Assembly (NCBI GenBank): GCA_036404435.1
Contig: DASWZN010000048.1
Span: 124,001 to 188,000 of the forward strand
Source: DASWZN01 sp036404435
Lineage (GTDB): Bacteria; Acidobacteriota; Terriglobia; Bryobacterales; Bryobacteraceae
Direction: 5' to 3'
DNA length: 64,000 nt
Below the pieces are notes generated by a model, which searched no databases, was not told where the DNA came from, and worked only from the letters and a program-made list of their open reading frames with translations. Positions 1-7,740 of this stretch are shown in pieces (position 1 is the stretch's first letter; each line of letters begins with the position of its first letter). A program made the translations under genes and the position numbers.

Positions 1-265
1 TCGTGTCCTTGGGCTTGCCGAGCGTGTCCTCGACCGTCCACTGAAACTCGCCGTTCGCGCGGAGGTCGAGCAGTCTGACCTCGTCCAGGTTGCTTCTCAT
101 GCCGCCTTTGCCGCGGTCGAGCCAGACACCCACAAGAGGATTCGAGGCCGGAGCACCGACAGTTGCAGCGCGAACCTGGGCCCGTGCGACCGGGTCAGGA
201 CCGACACCGGCCACGACGCACAGGGCGGCCAAGCAGACCGGTAATGCCAAGCGGGACCGCTTCAT
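1..265 (-). CDS. Secreted protein, N-terminal part only
   Basis: The window edge cuts this gene, leaving the first 88 codons. The protein starts MKRSRLALPVCLAALCVVAG, a basic n-region then a hydrophobic core, read as a Sec signal peptide. The mature part (NPLVGVWLDRGKGG, then LLDLRANGEFQWTVEDT) looks like the first strands of a small beta-rich lipocalin-like domain that compares a value with a default, but no family can be assigned. The start is supported by a GGAGG five to eight bases upstream of the ATG at 265. The gene is divergent from sppA; the 288 bases between them hold both promoters. Confidence 0.6.
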   Translation of the reverse strand, partial: MKRSRLALPVCLAALCVVAGVGPDPVARAQVRAATVGAPASNPLVGVWLDRGKGGMRSNLDEVRLLDLRANGEFQWTVEDTLGKPKDT

Positions 266-553
266 CGAATATGCCTCCACAGCGGACTTTAACTCTATAA
301 GTCGCAAAAGAGACAGTCTCCGCCATTCCGAGCCCTGAAGCAAGGCCGGTCGAAATCTTCGCGAGGCGACGCACCGGCGGCGCACCGTCCCACCTGCTGG
401 GCAAGGGCGACATGGCAGGCTCGCCATAGGCCACACCGTTCTGAAGCCGGAAGACACCGTCCGGCAGTAAACGCACCCCTCAACCACTGCCTGTCATGTG
501 GAGGGCGGCCTTTCCGTCATAATATCGGATAGCGCCCGGGAGGGCCGACATTC

Positions 554-2329
554 ATGCGCAAATTCACCGTGGGCTGTCTAGCCGTCATCGGCACGATCGC
601 GATCCTGTTCTTTCTGCTTCTGCTCGTAATCGCACTCGCCGCCAGTTCCGTCAAGGGCCGCGTGCCCGCTAGCGCCGTGCTCGAAGTGAACCTGGAGTCG
701 GGCGTGCTCGAAGACATCCCGGATGAGCCCGTCGCCAAGGCCATGCTTTCCGGCCAGCCGTCCATGCGAGACATCGTGGACGCCATCGAGCGCGCATCCA
801 CCGACGACCGCGTCAAGGGACTGTTCGCGCGCTTCGGCGGCTCTACCATGGGCCTGGCGAAAGCGCAGGAAATCCGCGAAGCGGTCCGCAATTTCCGCGC
901 CCACAAGAAATTCGCCGTGGCCTGGTCGGAATCCTTCGGTGAATTCGGCCCCGGCGGCAGCTCCTATTACCTGGCCAGCGCCTTCGACCAGGTCTGGATG
1001 CAGCCCTCCGGCGACATTGGCCTCACCGGCATCATCCTCGAAGGCGAGTTCTTCCGCGGAACGCTCGACAAGTTGAACATCGTTCCCCGCATGGATCATC
1101 GCTACGAGTACAAGAACGCGATGAACCAGTTCACCGAGAAGAAGTTCACGCCGCCGCACCGCGAGGCCATGGAAGCCCTGCTGCGGTCCTGGTCCTCGCA
1201 GTTGGCCCAGGGCATCGCCGAGGGCCGCAAGCTCACGCCCGAGCAAGTCCGCGCGGTCGTGGACCGCGGCCCGCTGCTGGGCCAGGAAGCCGTGGACGCC
1301 AAACTCATCGACGGCCTGGCTTACCGGGACGACATCTACGCCAAGGTCAAGGGGATGGCCGGCGCCGGCGCCGAGCTGATCTACCTCAATAAGTACCTGG
1401 AACGCGCGGGACGGCCGCACAAGAGCGGAAAGACCATCGCGCTGATTTACGGCGTGGGAGCGGTCGGCCGCGGCAAGAGCGGCTTCGATCCCCTGTTCGG
1501 CTCGGCCTCGATGGGTTCCGACACCGTCACCGCCGCCTTCCGCGATGCGGTGAAAGATCCCAAGGTCAAGGCTATCCTGTTCCGCATCGACAGCCCCGGT
1601 GGCTCCTACGTGGCCTCCGACGCCATCTGGGAAGAGACCGTGCGGGCGCGCAAAGCCGGCAAACCCGTCATTGCCTCCATGGGCGATGTCGCCGGCTCGG
1701 GCGGCTACTTCGTCGCCATGGCCGCCGACAAGATCGTGGCCCAGCCCGCCACCATCACCGGCTCCATCGGCGTGCTCGGCGGGAAGATGCTGACTACCGG
1801 CTTCTGGAAGATGTTGGGCATCACCTTCGATGAAGTGCACGACGGCGCCAACGCCACCTATTGGACCGGCACGGAGGACTACACGCCGGCCGAGTGGGCA
1901 CGCTTCCAGGCCTGGCTCGACCGCGTCTACGCCGACTTCACCGGCAAGGTCGCCGACGGCCGCCGGCTCCCCAAAGAGCGGGTCCTCCAGATCGCCAAAG
2001 GCCGCATCTGGAGCGGCGAGGACGCCAAGGCCCTCGGCCTGGTCGATGAGCTAGGCGGTTTCCCCGAGGCCCTGGCCCTGGCCCGCAAGGCCGCGAAGAT
2101 TCCCGCCGGAGAAGACGTGAGCCTGCAGCTCTTCCCGAGGAAGAAGACGGCGCTCCAGACCCTCGCGGACGCCCTCTCGGGCGAGACCCCGGAATCTAGC
2201 GACCAAGGCGCCGAAGCGTCGGCCGCGATCCGCGCCCTACGCCTGCTCCAGCCCCTGGCCCGCGAGGCGCGCGCCGCCACCGGCCACACCGGCGTGCTCG
2301 AAATGCCGGAGGTAGCGGGCAGGCCATAG
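554..2329 (+). CDS. sppA: Signal peptide peptidase SppA (long, two-domain type)
   Basis: Membrane-bound serine protease that degrades signal peptides left in the membrane after cleavage by signal peptidase. At 591 residues it matches the double-length 67K SppA form. A membrane segment lies at about residues 10-31. Two tandem ClpP/crotonase-like domains follow. The catalytic dyad of long SppA is visible: Lys187 in the first domain (RYEYKNAMN) and Ser382 in the second (GDVAGSGGYF). The start is supported by GGGAGGG about 10 bases upstream. The last 109 bases are duplicated about 2 kb downstream (4323-4431). The gene stands alone, divergent from the gene at the left edge. Confidence 0.95.
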   Translation: MRKFTVGCLAVIGTIAILFFLLLLVIALAASSVKGRVPASAVLEVNLESGVLEDIPDEPVAKAMLSGQPSMRDIVDAIERASTDDRVKGLFARFGGSTMGLAKAQEIREAVRNFRAHKKFAVAWSESFGEFGPGGSSYYLASAFDQVWMQPSGDIGLTGIILEGEFFRGTLDKLNIVPRMDHRYEYKNAMNQFTEKKFTPPHREAMEALLRSWSSQLAQGIAEGRKLTPEQVRAVVDRGPLLGQEAVDAKLIDGLAYRDDIYAKVKGMAGAGAELIYLNKYLERAGRPHKSGKTIALIYGVGAVGRGKSGFDPLFGSASMGSDTVTAAFRDAVKDPKVKAILFRIDSPGGSYVASDAIWEETVRARKAGKPVIASMGDVAGSGGYFVAMAADKIVAQPATITGSIGVLGGKMLTTGFWKMLGITFDEVHDGANATYWTGTEDYTPAEWARFQAWLDRVYADFTGKVADGRRLPKERVLQIAKGRIWSGEDAKALGLVDELGGFPEALALARKAAKIPAGEDVSLQLFPRKKTALQTLADALSGETPESSDQGAEASAAIRALRLLQPLAREARAATGHTGVLEMPEVAGRP

Positions 2330-2344
2330 TCGCTACGGTAAGCA

Positions 2345-2396
2345 GTGGCGCACGCACTCCTGCGTGCCGCGTCGCCACTCCTGGCGACGCTTGGTG
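2345..2396. repeat. Composite palindromic repeat (two hairpins)
   Basis: Begins GTGGCGCA and contains two perfect hairpins: GCACGCA/TGCGTGC with a 4-base loop (2350-2367) and GCGTCGCC/GGCGACGC with a 6-base loop (2369-2390). The first 30 bases recur with one mismatch, inverted, at 25766-25795. It lies between the converging ends of sppA and the alpha/beta hydrolase gene. Confidence 0.7.
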
Positions 2397-2422
2397 ACCG
2401 CCGCAAGCGCTTCGGTCTCTGG

Positions 2423-3715
2423 CTACCCCAGCGTCTCCGCCAGCCAGTTGTAAATGGTGTAGTCCCGCAGGCCTGGCGCGGCCACTTCGCAGTGCTGATC
2501 CGCGCCCTGCTCGCGCGTGAAGCGGACCAGTTTCTTCGGGCAGCGCAACGCATCGTAGAGCTTCTGCGCCTGCCCCGGGAAGAACTGCTCGCCTTCCGGG
2601 TCCGTGATGAGCATCGGGCAGCGGATGCGGCCCGCGACTTCCGCGAGGTTGTACTCCCGCACCGCGCGGAACACATCGTAATAGGACGTCATTCCGTAAG
2701 GGCGCATGCGAAACCGCAGCATCGCCGCGGTTCGGGGATTCGCCGCCGCGGCACCTGCCATCAAGTGGTCGAAGGCATCTTTCTTGCCGGTGTCCAGCAT
2801 GTCGCGAACCATCTTCGGCAGGTGGCCCAGCCACGGTTCCGAGACGTCCCAGACCCCCGGATCGGCCACTCCGGCGGCGATGCGGGGTTCGAAAGCCAGC
2901 GCACGCGGCGCCCAATGGCCGCCCTGGCTGACGCCCACCAGGGCGATGCGCTTGGGATCGATCTCGCGATGGCGCAGCATGGTGTCCACCACGGGCGCGA
3001 TCGCTTTTTCCCAATCCGGCCGGAAGTACAGCTTTCGCTCCCACAGCGAGTCGCCTTGCCCCGGGCCGTTGAAGATGAGGCAATTGTATCCGCGCGCCAG
3101 CGCGCCCGCGCCGCCCAGTGCGTGCATGCTGCTCTCGAGCCCATCGGCGCCGTTATTCAGGATGATGAGCGGTCTCCGGCGGCGCGATCCATCGGCGCGC
3201 AAGAACCAGCCCGTCAGCTTGGCGTCCCCGTACGGAATCTCGAGCCGCTCCGCCGGCGGGTCGAACAATCCTGCGGCGGCGGACCAGCAGGCGGCATACT
3301 CCTTCCAGCAGGGCAGCATCCGTCCCGGATCTTTCGTTCCGTCCAGCACGCGCAACGCCGCTTTGAAATGGCCGGCCGCCCAGAGATACGCCTCCCGTGC
3401 GCTCACCACGTGCCGCTTGCTCAGAGCCTGCTCGGCCAGTGCCTGCGCTTCCGCGCCCGCGTCGTGAAATGCCTTCCACGCGGACTCGAAATCCCCCGGC
3501 TTTATCTGGGCGAGAACCGCCAGCAGTTTGCCGGGGTCGCATTGGCGATAGTAGGAACTGCCCAAAGCGACCTGCGCGGTAAAGCCGAAGTCCGGATCGG
3601 CGAACGGCGATGCGGTCGTGGCCGCGGCCGCTGCGCCGGGCTGGCCGGGAGCCTGGGCCGCGAGAGCCGTGGCGGAACAAGCGCCCCCTGCGAGAAAGGT
3701 TCTGCGATCGATCAC
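2423..3715 (-). CDS. Tat-exported alpha/beta hydrolase
   Basis: Predicted exported serine hydrolase of 430 residues. The N-terminus (IDRRTFLAGGACSATALAA) is a twin-arginine signal. A helical region up to about residue 160 precedes an alpha/beta-hydrolase core with the nucleophile elbow GVSQGG (Ser263), an acidic motif TDPEGE and a late His in DQHCEV. This order resembles the C-C bond hydrolases of the 2,6-dihydropseudooxynicotine hydrolase/DUF1100 group; the substrate is unknown. I chose the GTG at 3715 because GGAGG lies just before it and the signal begins there. A longer reading to 3904 would overlap the divergent gene at 3789. Alternative: dienelactone-hydrolase-like esterase. Confidence 0.85.
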   Translation of the reverse strand: MIDRRTFLAGGACSATALAAQAPGQPGAAAAATTASPFADPDFGFTAQVALGSSYYRQCDPGKLLAVLAQIKPGDFESAWKAFHDAGAEAQALAEQALSKRHVVSAREAYLWAAGHFKAALRVLDGTKDPGRMLPCWKEYAACWSAAAGLFDPPAERLEIPYGDAKLTGWFLRADGSRRRRPLIILNNGADGLESSMHALGGAGALARGYNCLIFNGPGQGDSLWERKLYFRPDWEKAIAPVVDTMLRHREIDPKRIALVGVSQGGHWAPRALAFEPRIAAGVADPGVWDVSEPWLGHLPKMVRDMLDTGKKDAFDHLMAGAAAANPRTAAMLRFRMRPYGMTSYYDVFRAVREYNLAEVAGRIRCPMLITDPEGEQFFPGQAQKLYDALRCPKKLVRFTREQGADQHCEVAAPGLRDYTIYNWLAETLG

Positions 3716-3788
3716 TTTGACCTCCTCCGAGCCAATACGATGCCTCGGGCCGTAGAGTTCAATGATACAGTCGTCAGAGGGGTGATCG

Positions 3789-4319
3789 ATGGATCGAAAA
3801 GAGTTCTTCAGGACGTGCGCTGCCGCCGGCCTATGCGCTTGCTCAGGCAGCCTGGCCGCCGCCGAGACTCCCAACCAGGAAGACTGGCGCCTGCGATTCG
3901 TCAAGGAGCGCTACGCCGGCCTGCTGCGGATTCTGTCCGGGCGAATGGACGAGAAGAGCCTGAACGAGATCCTGCACGATCTGGGCGCCTACTGCTCCAG
4001 TTCGTGGGACCTCGTCGCGCAGCATCGCGGCGACTTCGACGGTTTCTGTAAATTGTTGAGGCAGACCCAATCGGGCGACGAGGTGACCTGGGATCGCGCT
4101 AAGGGCGTCATCACCGTGACCTCCCCGGAACGCACCGACTGCTTCTGCCCGCTGAACAGCCGTCGTCAGAACACTCCGCCGGTGGTCTGCAACTGCTCGC
4201 TCGGCTGGCAGCAACACACCTGGGAAACCGTGCTCCAGAAGAAGGTGAGTGTCGAGCTGAAGGAATCCGTTCTGCGCGGCGGCAAGCGCTGTGTGTTCGA
4301 AGTCCACGTGGAAGCATAA
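3789..4319 (+). CDS. Exported Cys-rich protein, V4R/DUF6144-like C-terminus
   Basis: A 176-residue protein of unknown function. The N-terminus MDRKEFFRTCAAAGLCACSG resembles a twin-arginine-type leader with RK in place of RR. The body is helical (MDEKSLNEILHDLGAYCSSS), then the C-terminal third has paired cysteines (DCFCPL, VVCNCSLGW) and ends VLRGGKRCVFEVHV. This C-terminal pattern recalls V4R/4-vinyl-reductase-like and DUF6144 proteins, in which such cysteines may bind a metal. It is divergent from the alpha/beta hydrolase with a 73-base gap and is followed at once by the duplicated sppA tail. The family link is from memory of the pattern and is tentative. Confidence 0.7.
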   Translation: MDRKEFFRTCAAAGLCACSGSLAAAETPNQEDWRLRFVKERYAGLLRILSGRMDEKSLNEILHDLGAYCSSSWDLVAQHRGDFDGFCKLLRQTQSGDEVTWDRAKGVITVTSPERTDCFCPLNSRRQNTPPVVCNCSLGWQQHTWETVLQKKVSVELKESVLRGGKRCVFEVHVEA

Positions 4320-4322
4320 GCA

Positions 4323-4431
4323 GGCCGTGATCCGCGCCCTCCGCCTGCTCCAGCCCCTGGCCCGCCAGGCGCGCGCCGCTACCGGCCGCACCGGCCTGCT
4401 CGAGATGCCGGAGGTAGCGGGCAGGCCATAG
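4323..4431 (+). repeat. Duplicated 3' end of sppA (109 bp remnant)
   Basis: Matches 2221-2329, the last 36 codons and stop of sppA, without gaps and with 7 differences (about 94 percent identity). Similarity ends exactly at the sppA stop codon. It starts 4 bases after the stop of the preceding gene and has no open start of its own, so it is read as a remnant of a duplication that spans the 2-kb segment between the copies. Confidence 0.9.
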
Positions 4432-4559
4432 GCGGACCTCGGTCCCGCATTCTCCGCGGTTATAACGATAGCCACACCCAATCCGATGGAATGCATCGGA
4501 ATACCATGTTCTAAACGCTCGGTAGTGGATGCGTTAGCGGCACATCAGTGATAAAGGTA

Positions 4560-4588
4560 TTGACAATTTGCGACCGTAAATGTACGCT
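4560..4588 (+). promoter_or_regulatory. Possible sigma70 promoter for the surface protein gene
   Basis: A perfect -35 box TTGACA (4560-4565) is followed after 17 bases by TACGCT, a weak -10 box. It lies about 130 bases before the start of the Thr-Pro-rich protein, leaving a long leader. Confidence 0.35.
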
Positions 4589-4614
4589 TTGAGTATTCCT
4601 GCTTCATAATAACC

Positions 4615-4714
4615 GGCCTCAGGGCTGGCTTTAGGCCCAAAACAGCGGCGCTTCGCCGTTGCGGACTAGGTCTGTCCACAGCCGGGCTACGCCAACGTAG
4701 CCCCAATGGAGGGG
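4615..4714 (+). promoter_or_regulatory. Structured 5' leader, possible cis-acting RNA
   Basis: Several adjacent hairpins can be drawn: CAGCGGCG/CGCCGUUG, GGAC/GUCC, and GGGCUACG/CGUAGCCC with a CCAA loop, the last one ending just before the ribosome binding site GGAGGGG at 4708-4714. A short stretch (CAGCCGGGCUAC) is reminiscent of the 3' part of c-di-GMP-I (GEMM) riboswitches, but the conserved GCAAAGC core and GNRA loop are not clear. Assignment is tentative. Confidence 0.3.
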
Positions 4715-4721
4715 TGTGCTT

Positions 4722-5339
4722 ATGGGAAAGATGCTGCTCAGCGGCATTCTCGCGTTGGTCGCTCTGTGCTCCCCGTCGTATCCGAAGGCCCGGAGTGGTC
4801 GTCAACAATTCGCGCTCCAGTTGGACCCGCCTGTTCCCGGAAATCGGTTCACGGCCACACTGGTCTGTGACGGCTACGATGACTATCGCGACTGCGTTCA
4901 GGACGCCAGTAAGGTCGTGGTGAGCGTTATACCAGCCGGGAAGGACAACAAGGACTGCCCTGCTCCGAAATTCCTGGTGAGGGTCGACGACTCGGACGGG
5001 AAGAAGCTCGCCTACACCCTCCTCGCCATCTCGCTCCATCCTGGCGACCGGGTAGGGCTCGAGCTCCCCGGAGACGATCCAACCGAGGTCGCAGAGGCGA
5101 AGTTGGTCCTGCCGCCAGACACCGATTTCGCGAGCGGGATCGTGGTCGCTGCCGGCGAGGTGTCCGCGGCCTTCCCCGGGCCGCCTGCGACGCTGGAACT
5201 GTATATCGTCTCGGGGAACGGCCCTGCCAAGGCCCACTGGGGGGGGCCTCTGACACTAAGACAGCAGGCCGTGTCGTATTCGCTGACGCCAAGGGAAATC
5301 CCCCCTCCCTTGCCCCCGGAGACACGCTCCAGTTCGTAA
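4722..5339 (+). CDS. Secreted Thr-Pro-rich surface protein, N-terminal part (frameshifted)
   Basis: N-terminal part of an exported protein. It begins MGKMLLSGILALVALCS, a Sec signal peptide, followed by beta-rich sequence such as FTATLVCDGYDDYRDC. The ATG at 4722 is preceded by GGAGGGG at 7 bases. Sensible protein sequence stops at the run of eight G (5239-5246). After it this frame gives LTLRQQAVSYSLTPRE and a stop at 5339, whereas the -1 frame gives AGRVVFADAKGNPPSLAPGD and runs into the next coding segment. One more G would join both parts into one protein of about 778 residues. Sequencing error, pseudogene, phase variation and ribosomal slippage are all possible. Confidence 0.75.
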   Translation: MGKMLLSGILALVALCSPSYPKARSGRQQFALQLDPPVPGNRFTATLVCDGYDDYRDCVQDASKVVVSVIPAGKDNKDCPAPKFLVRVDDSDGKKLAYTLLAISLHPGDRVGLELPGDDPTEVAEAKLVLPPDTDFASGIVVAAGEVSAAFPGPPATLELYIVSGNGPAKAHWGGPLTLRQQAVSYSLTPREIPPPLPPETRSSS

Positions 5340-7057
5340 CTGGCGTTGCGCCGAACCGCCACACCTTCCCACCGGTCAAGGTGGAAGCAGCCGCGCCATC
5401 GACGCCAACACCGACACCGACTCCAACGCCGGCTGCAGATCCCGCACCACCGCCGATACCGACTCCGACGCCAACACCGAATCCAACTCCCATACCAACA
5501 CCGACTCCGACGCCAACGCCGACTCCCACTCCCGCACCAACCCCGACACCGACTCCGACGCCAACGCCGGCTCCAGGTCCGCCGCCAGCCCCGGCGAAGA
5601 CACCCAACCCGCCAACCGTCTCGCAGCCGCAGGTGGGATCTTCGAGCGTCACACCGACCGCCCTCGGCTTCAAGAGCGCGAAAGTGGAGGTGCTGTCTGC
5701 CGCGGGCGACGTTACGGTTCCGGCGGCGGAGTTCACACCCGACCCAAACACAGGCAAGTTCACCGCGACGTTTAAGACCCCCCTCTTGGCCTATCAATTG
5801 GTCCGCGTGACCGGGGAGGGCAGCAACGGTGCTGCCGATCAGGGCGTGGTGGCCGAGGTCATCCCGGCGCCTTCTGCGATTACGATCCAGCAGGTGCCCG
5901 AGAGCACGCAGGTCGTCAAGGGCGAGGCGGCTGGCTTCGACCACGTGAAGGTTCAGGTCTTGCAGGGGAGAGATGTGGTCGAGCAGACGACCCAGCCTGT
6001 GGACACTGCCTCCGGCACTACCACCGGCCAGTTTTCCGCCAACCTCACCCGTCCGGTCGGCGCCGATGAGACCATCCGGGTCACGGGACAGGCGGGCGGG
6101 GTCACATCCGACAAATCGGTCACTGCAAGCGTCACTCCCGCGCAGATAGACTGGGGGCTCATCCGCACCTACTTCACGGCCGGTGTCGTCCTCGCCGCAA
6201 ACTCCAACAGCTTCAGCTCGAGCAACGCGAGCGCCTTTCTCGGCATGGCAGTCGACTCGAACTGGTTCAACACGCTCAAGAACCGGTTTCACGGGAACTC
6301 GTTCTTCGACCTCCGCTTGACCTCGATCGCCACCGCCCAGACCGGCTCGGCGACGACGCCGGCCCAGACCAGCTCGTCTACGACTACGCCCTCTGCCACT
6401 CCAACGCCGACGCCAAATCCCGTTTCCTCCTCCCTCTCGAACCACCAGGCGGCGGAGCTCGAAACCGGGATGTATTTCCCAATCACTCTGGGCAACTGGA
6501 ATTTCCGGGGACACTCCTATTCCGGATACTTGGCGCCGATCTTTGAGGCCGGCCTTTACACTTGGAACGAGGCCGGTTCCGCAAGCGCCAACGGCGCGAC
6601 GCAGACCTCCGTCAATCCCAGCAGTTTTTACAAGTTCTATGCCGCGGGACTTCGGTTCGGGAACTACCGTGAGCACCCGCACTGGGACGGGTCGCCGCGC
6701 GAGAATAGGAGCCCCGATCAACTCAGCTACATCGACTTGATGTTTGGCCGCTGGGCCAATTTCGAGTCCGTCGGCTACTTCAAGAACGGCCCCAACGGCA
6801 TTTGCTCGGTCCAAGTCGGGCAGCAGCAAGGTCCAGACTGCACCCTTAACATCCGGCCGTGCCGGGTCAGCGCCCAGGGCGTGTTGGCGATTCCGTACAC
6901 GCCTCTTCTTCTGGGGATGAGTGCCAACGTCAGCGTCGGCCATTGGTCAAGGCCCGGCTACTTCGACGCTCCGGACGACCTGAGGTTCTTCCTGGGCGCC
7001 CGCTTCGACACCGGGTCGCTTCTCGGCGCTCTCGGCAAATTGGGCACCGGTAAGTAG
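5246..7057 (+). CDS. Secreted Thr-Pro-rich surface protein, C-terminal part with beta-barrel-like end
   Basis: Continuation of the gene that starts at 4722. If translated alone, the first usual start is the GTG at 5381. Order of parts: beta-rich segment to about 5395, a Thr-Pro/Ala-Pro-rich linker (about 5397-5600), two Ig-like beta repeats (VEVLSAAGDVTVPAAEF; VQVLQGRDVVEQTTQPV), a second short TPTPTPNP linker near 6400, and a C-terminal domain with alternating aromatic strands (FRGHSYSGYLAPIFEAGLY; DLRFFLGARFDTG). The end looks like an outer-membrane beta-barrel or an autotransporter-like domain; neither is proven. More A+T-rich than its neighbours. A strong hairpin with a T run follows the stop. 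Confidence 0.75.
   Translation, partial: ASDTKTAGRVVFADAKGNPPSLAPGDTLQFVTGVAPNRHTFPPVKVEAAAPSTPTPTPTPTPAADPAPPPIPTPTPTPNPTPIPTPTPTPTPTPTPAPTPTPTPTPTPAPGPPPAPAKTPNPPTVSQPQVGSSSVTPTALGFKSAKVEVLSAAGDVTVPAAEFTPDPNTGKFTATFKTPLLAYQLVRVTGEGSNGAADQGVVAEVIPAPSAITIQQVPESTQVVKGEAAGFDHVKVQVLQGRDVVEQTTQPVDTASGTTTGQFSANLTRPVGADETIRVTGQAGGVTSDKSVTASVTPAQIDWGLIRTYFTAGVVLAANSNSFSSSNASAFLGMAVDSNWFNTLKNRFHGNSFFDLRLTSIATAQTGSATTPAQTSSSTTTPSATPTPTPNPVSSSLSNHQAAELETGMYFPITLGNWNFRGHSYSGYLAPIFEAGLYTWNEAGSASANGATQTSVNPSSFYKFYAAGLRFGNYREHPHWDGSPRENRSPDQLSYIDLMFGRWANFESVGYFKNGPNGICSVQVGQQQGPDCTLNIRPCRVSAQGVLAIPYTPLLLGMSANVSVGHWSRPGYFDAPDDLRFFLGARFDTGSLLGALGKLGTGK
5397..5600 (+). repeat. Thr-Pro codon repeat inside the surface protein gene
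   Basis: Degenerate tandem repeats of short units like CCGACACCGACTCCAACG encode (T-P)n with some A-P and N-P, a flexible linker typical of cell-surface proteins. The repeat can change length by slippage. Confidence 0.8.
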
Positions 7058-7073
7058 CGCCCTGTGTTCATCT

Positions 7074-7113
7074 GCGGCGCGGGGCTCAAGCTCCGCGCCG
7101 CGCGGCCCCTTTT
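7074..7113 (+). terminator. Rho-independent terminator
   Basis: A long GC stem (GCGGCGCGG with CCGCGCCGC, further pairing GCU/AGC inside) is followed after a short GC stretch by TTTT at 7110-7113. It lies 17 bases after the stop of the surface protein gene. Confidence 0.6.
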
Positions 7114-7230
7114 CCCATTCACAACCCAATCCCCACCCCTAACCCCTTGAACCCGCTCGCCCACGCCTCCGACAAGCCGCCAAAACCCTTGACACCCCGC
7201 CTTACCCTCAATCAGGAGGCCCGCACGCCA

Positions 7231-7740
7231 GTGTCAACGCCCGCTCATCAAAACTCATCGGATTCTACGCCCATTGAGAATCCGAACCTGACGCCGGTTC
7301 AGATCCAGGTCGTCGCCGCGCTCGCCGAGGGCAGCTCCGTCACCGCCGCCGCGCGCAAGGCCGGCGTCCATCGCACCACCGTCCACCTCTGGAAGCGATC
7401 CTCGGGCGAGTTCCGCACCGCCGTCGAGCGGGCCCGCCGCGATTTCTCGGCCGCCCTCGCCGACGAGCTTCGCGATCTCTCCGCCTCCGCGTTCCAGACC
7501 CTCCGCGGCCTGCTCTCGAATCCCGATACCCCGCCCTCGGTCCGCCTGCGCGCGGCCTTGGCGGTCCTCGAAGACCCGGACTTTCCCAAGCCCGGCTGGC
7601 AGCCTGGCGAATCCACCGCTCCCCCGCGCCCTCTCACGCCAGCCGAGGAATTCGAGGCCATCGAAGCCGAATACGCTCACATCCGCGCCGAACGCGCTAA
7701 GGCCGCGTCTCCCACAGCACCACTTCGCTCGCCAGCTTGA
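7231..7740 (+). CDS. Small helix-turn-helix DNA-binding protein
   Basis: A protein of about 169 residues. A predicted HTH sits near its N-terminus (VTAAARKAGVHRTTVHLW), after a short Ser/Pro-rich tail, and is followed by a helical stretch with regular Ala/Leu/Arg and a Pro-rich acidic end. The HTH pattern resembles terminase-small-subunit-like and transposase-type HTH_23/29 domains, but no phage genes are nearby, so it is more likely a stand-alone host regulator. I chose the GTG at 7231 because AGGAGG precedes it by 11 bases; a TTG at 7147 would add 28 low-complexity residues. Its 3' end overlaps the converging Tae4-like gene by 44 bases. Confidence 0.7.
   Translation: MSTPAHQNSSDSTPIENPNLTPVQIQVVAALAEGSSVTAAARKAGVHRTTVHLWKRSSGEFRTAVERARRDFSAALADELRDLSASAFQTLRGLLSNPDTPPSVRLRAALAVLEDPDFPKPGWQPGESTAPPRPLTPAEEFEAIEAEYAHIRAERAKAASPTAPLRSPA

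Noticed and set aside
3716..3904. N-terminal extension of the alpha/beta hydrolase to 3904
   Set aside because: It would overlap the divergent gene at 3789 and place the Tat signal in the middle of the protein; GGAGG supports the GTG at 3715.
5397..5600. Tandem repeats considered as a CRISPR array
   Set aside because: The units are short, in frame, without spacers, and encode Thr-Pro.
5012..6943. 643-residue open frame on the - strand with Gly/Val and Arg repeats
   Set aside because: The repeats are the reverse of the Thr-Pro codon repeat; the + strand has signal peptide, ribosome site and terminator.
7231..7740. Terminase-small-subunit-like HTH as a sign of a prophage
   Set aside because: No large terminase, portal, capsid or integrase nearby; HTH of this kind also occurs in host regulators.
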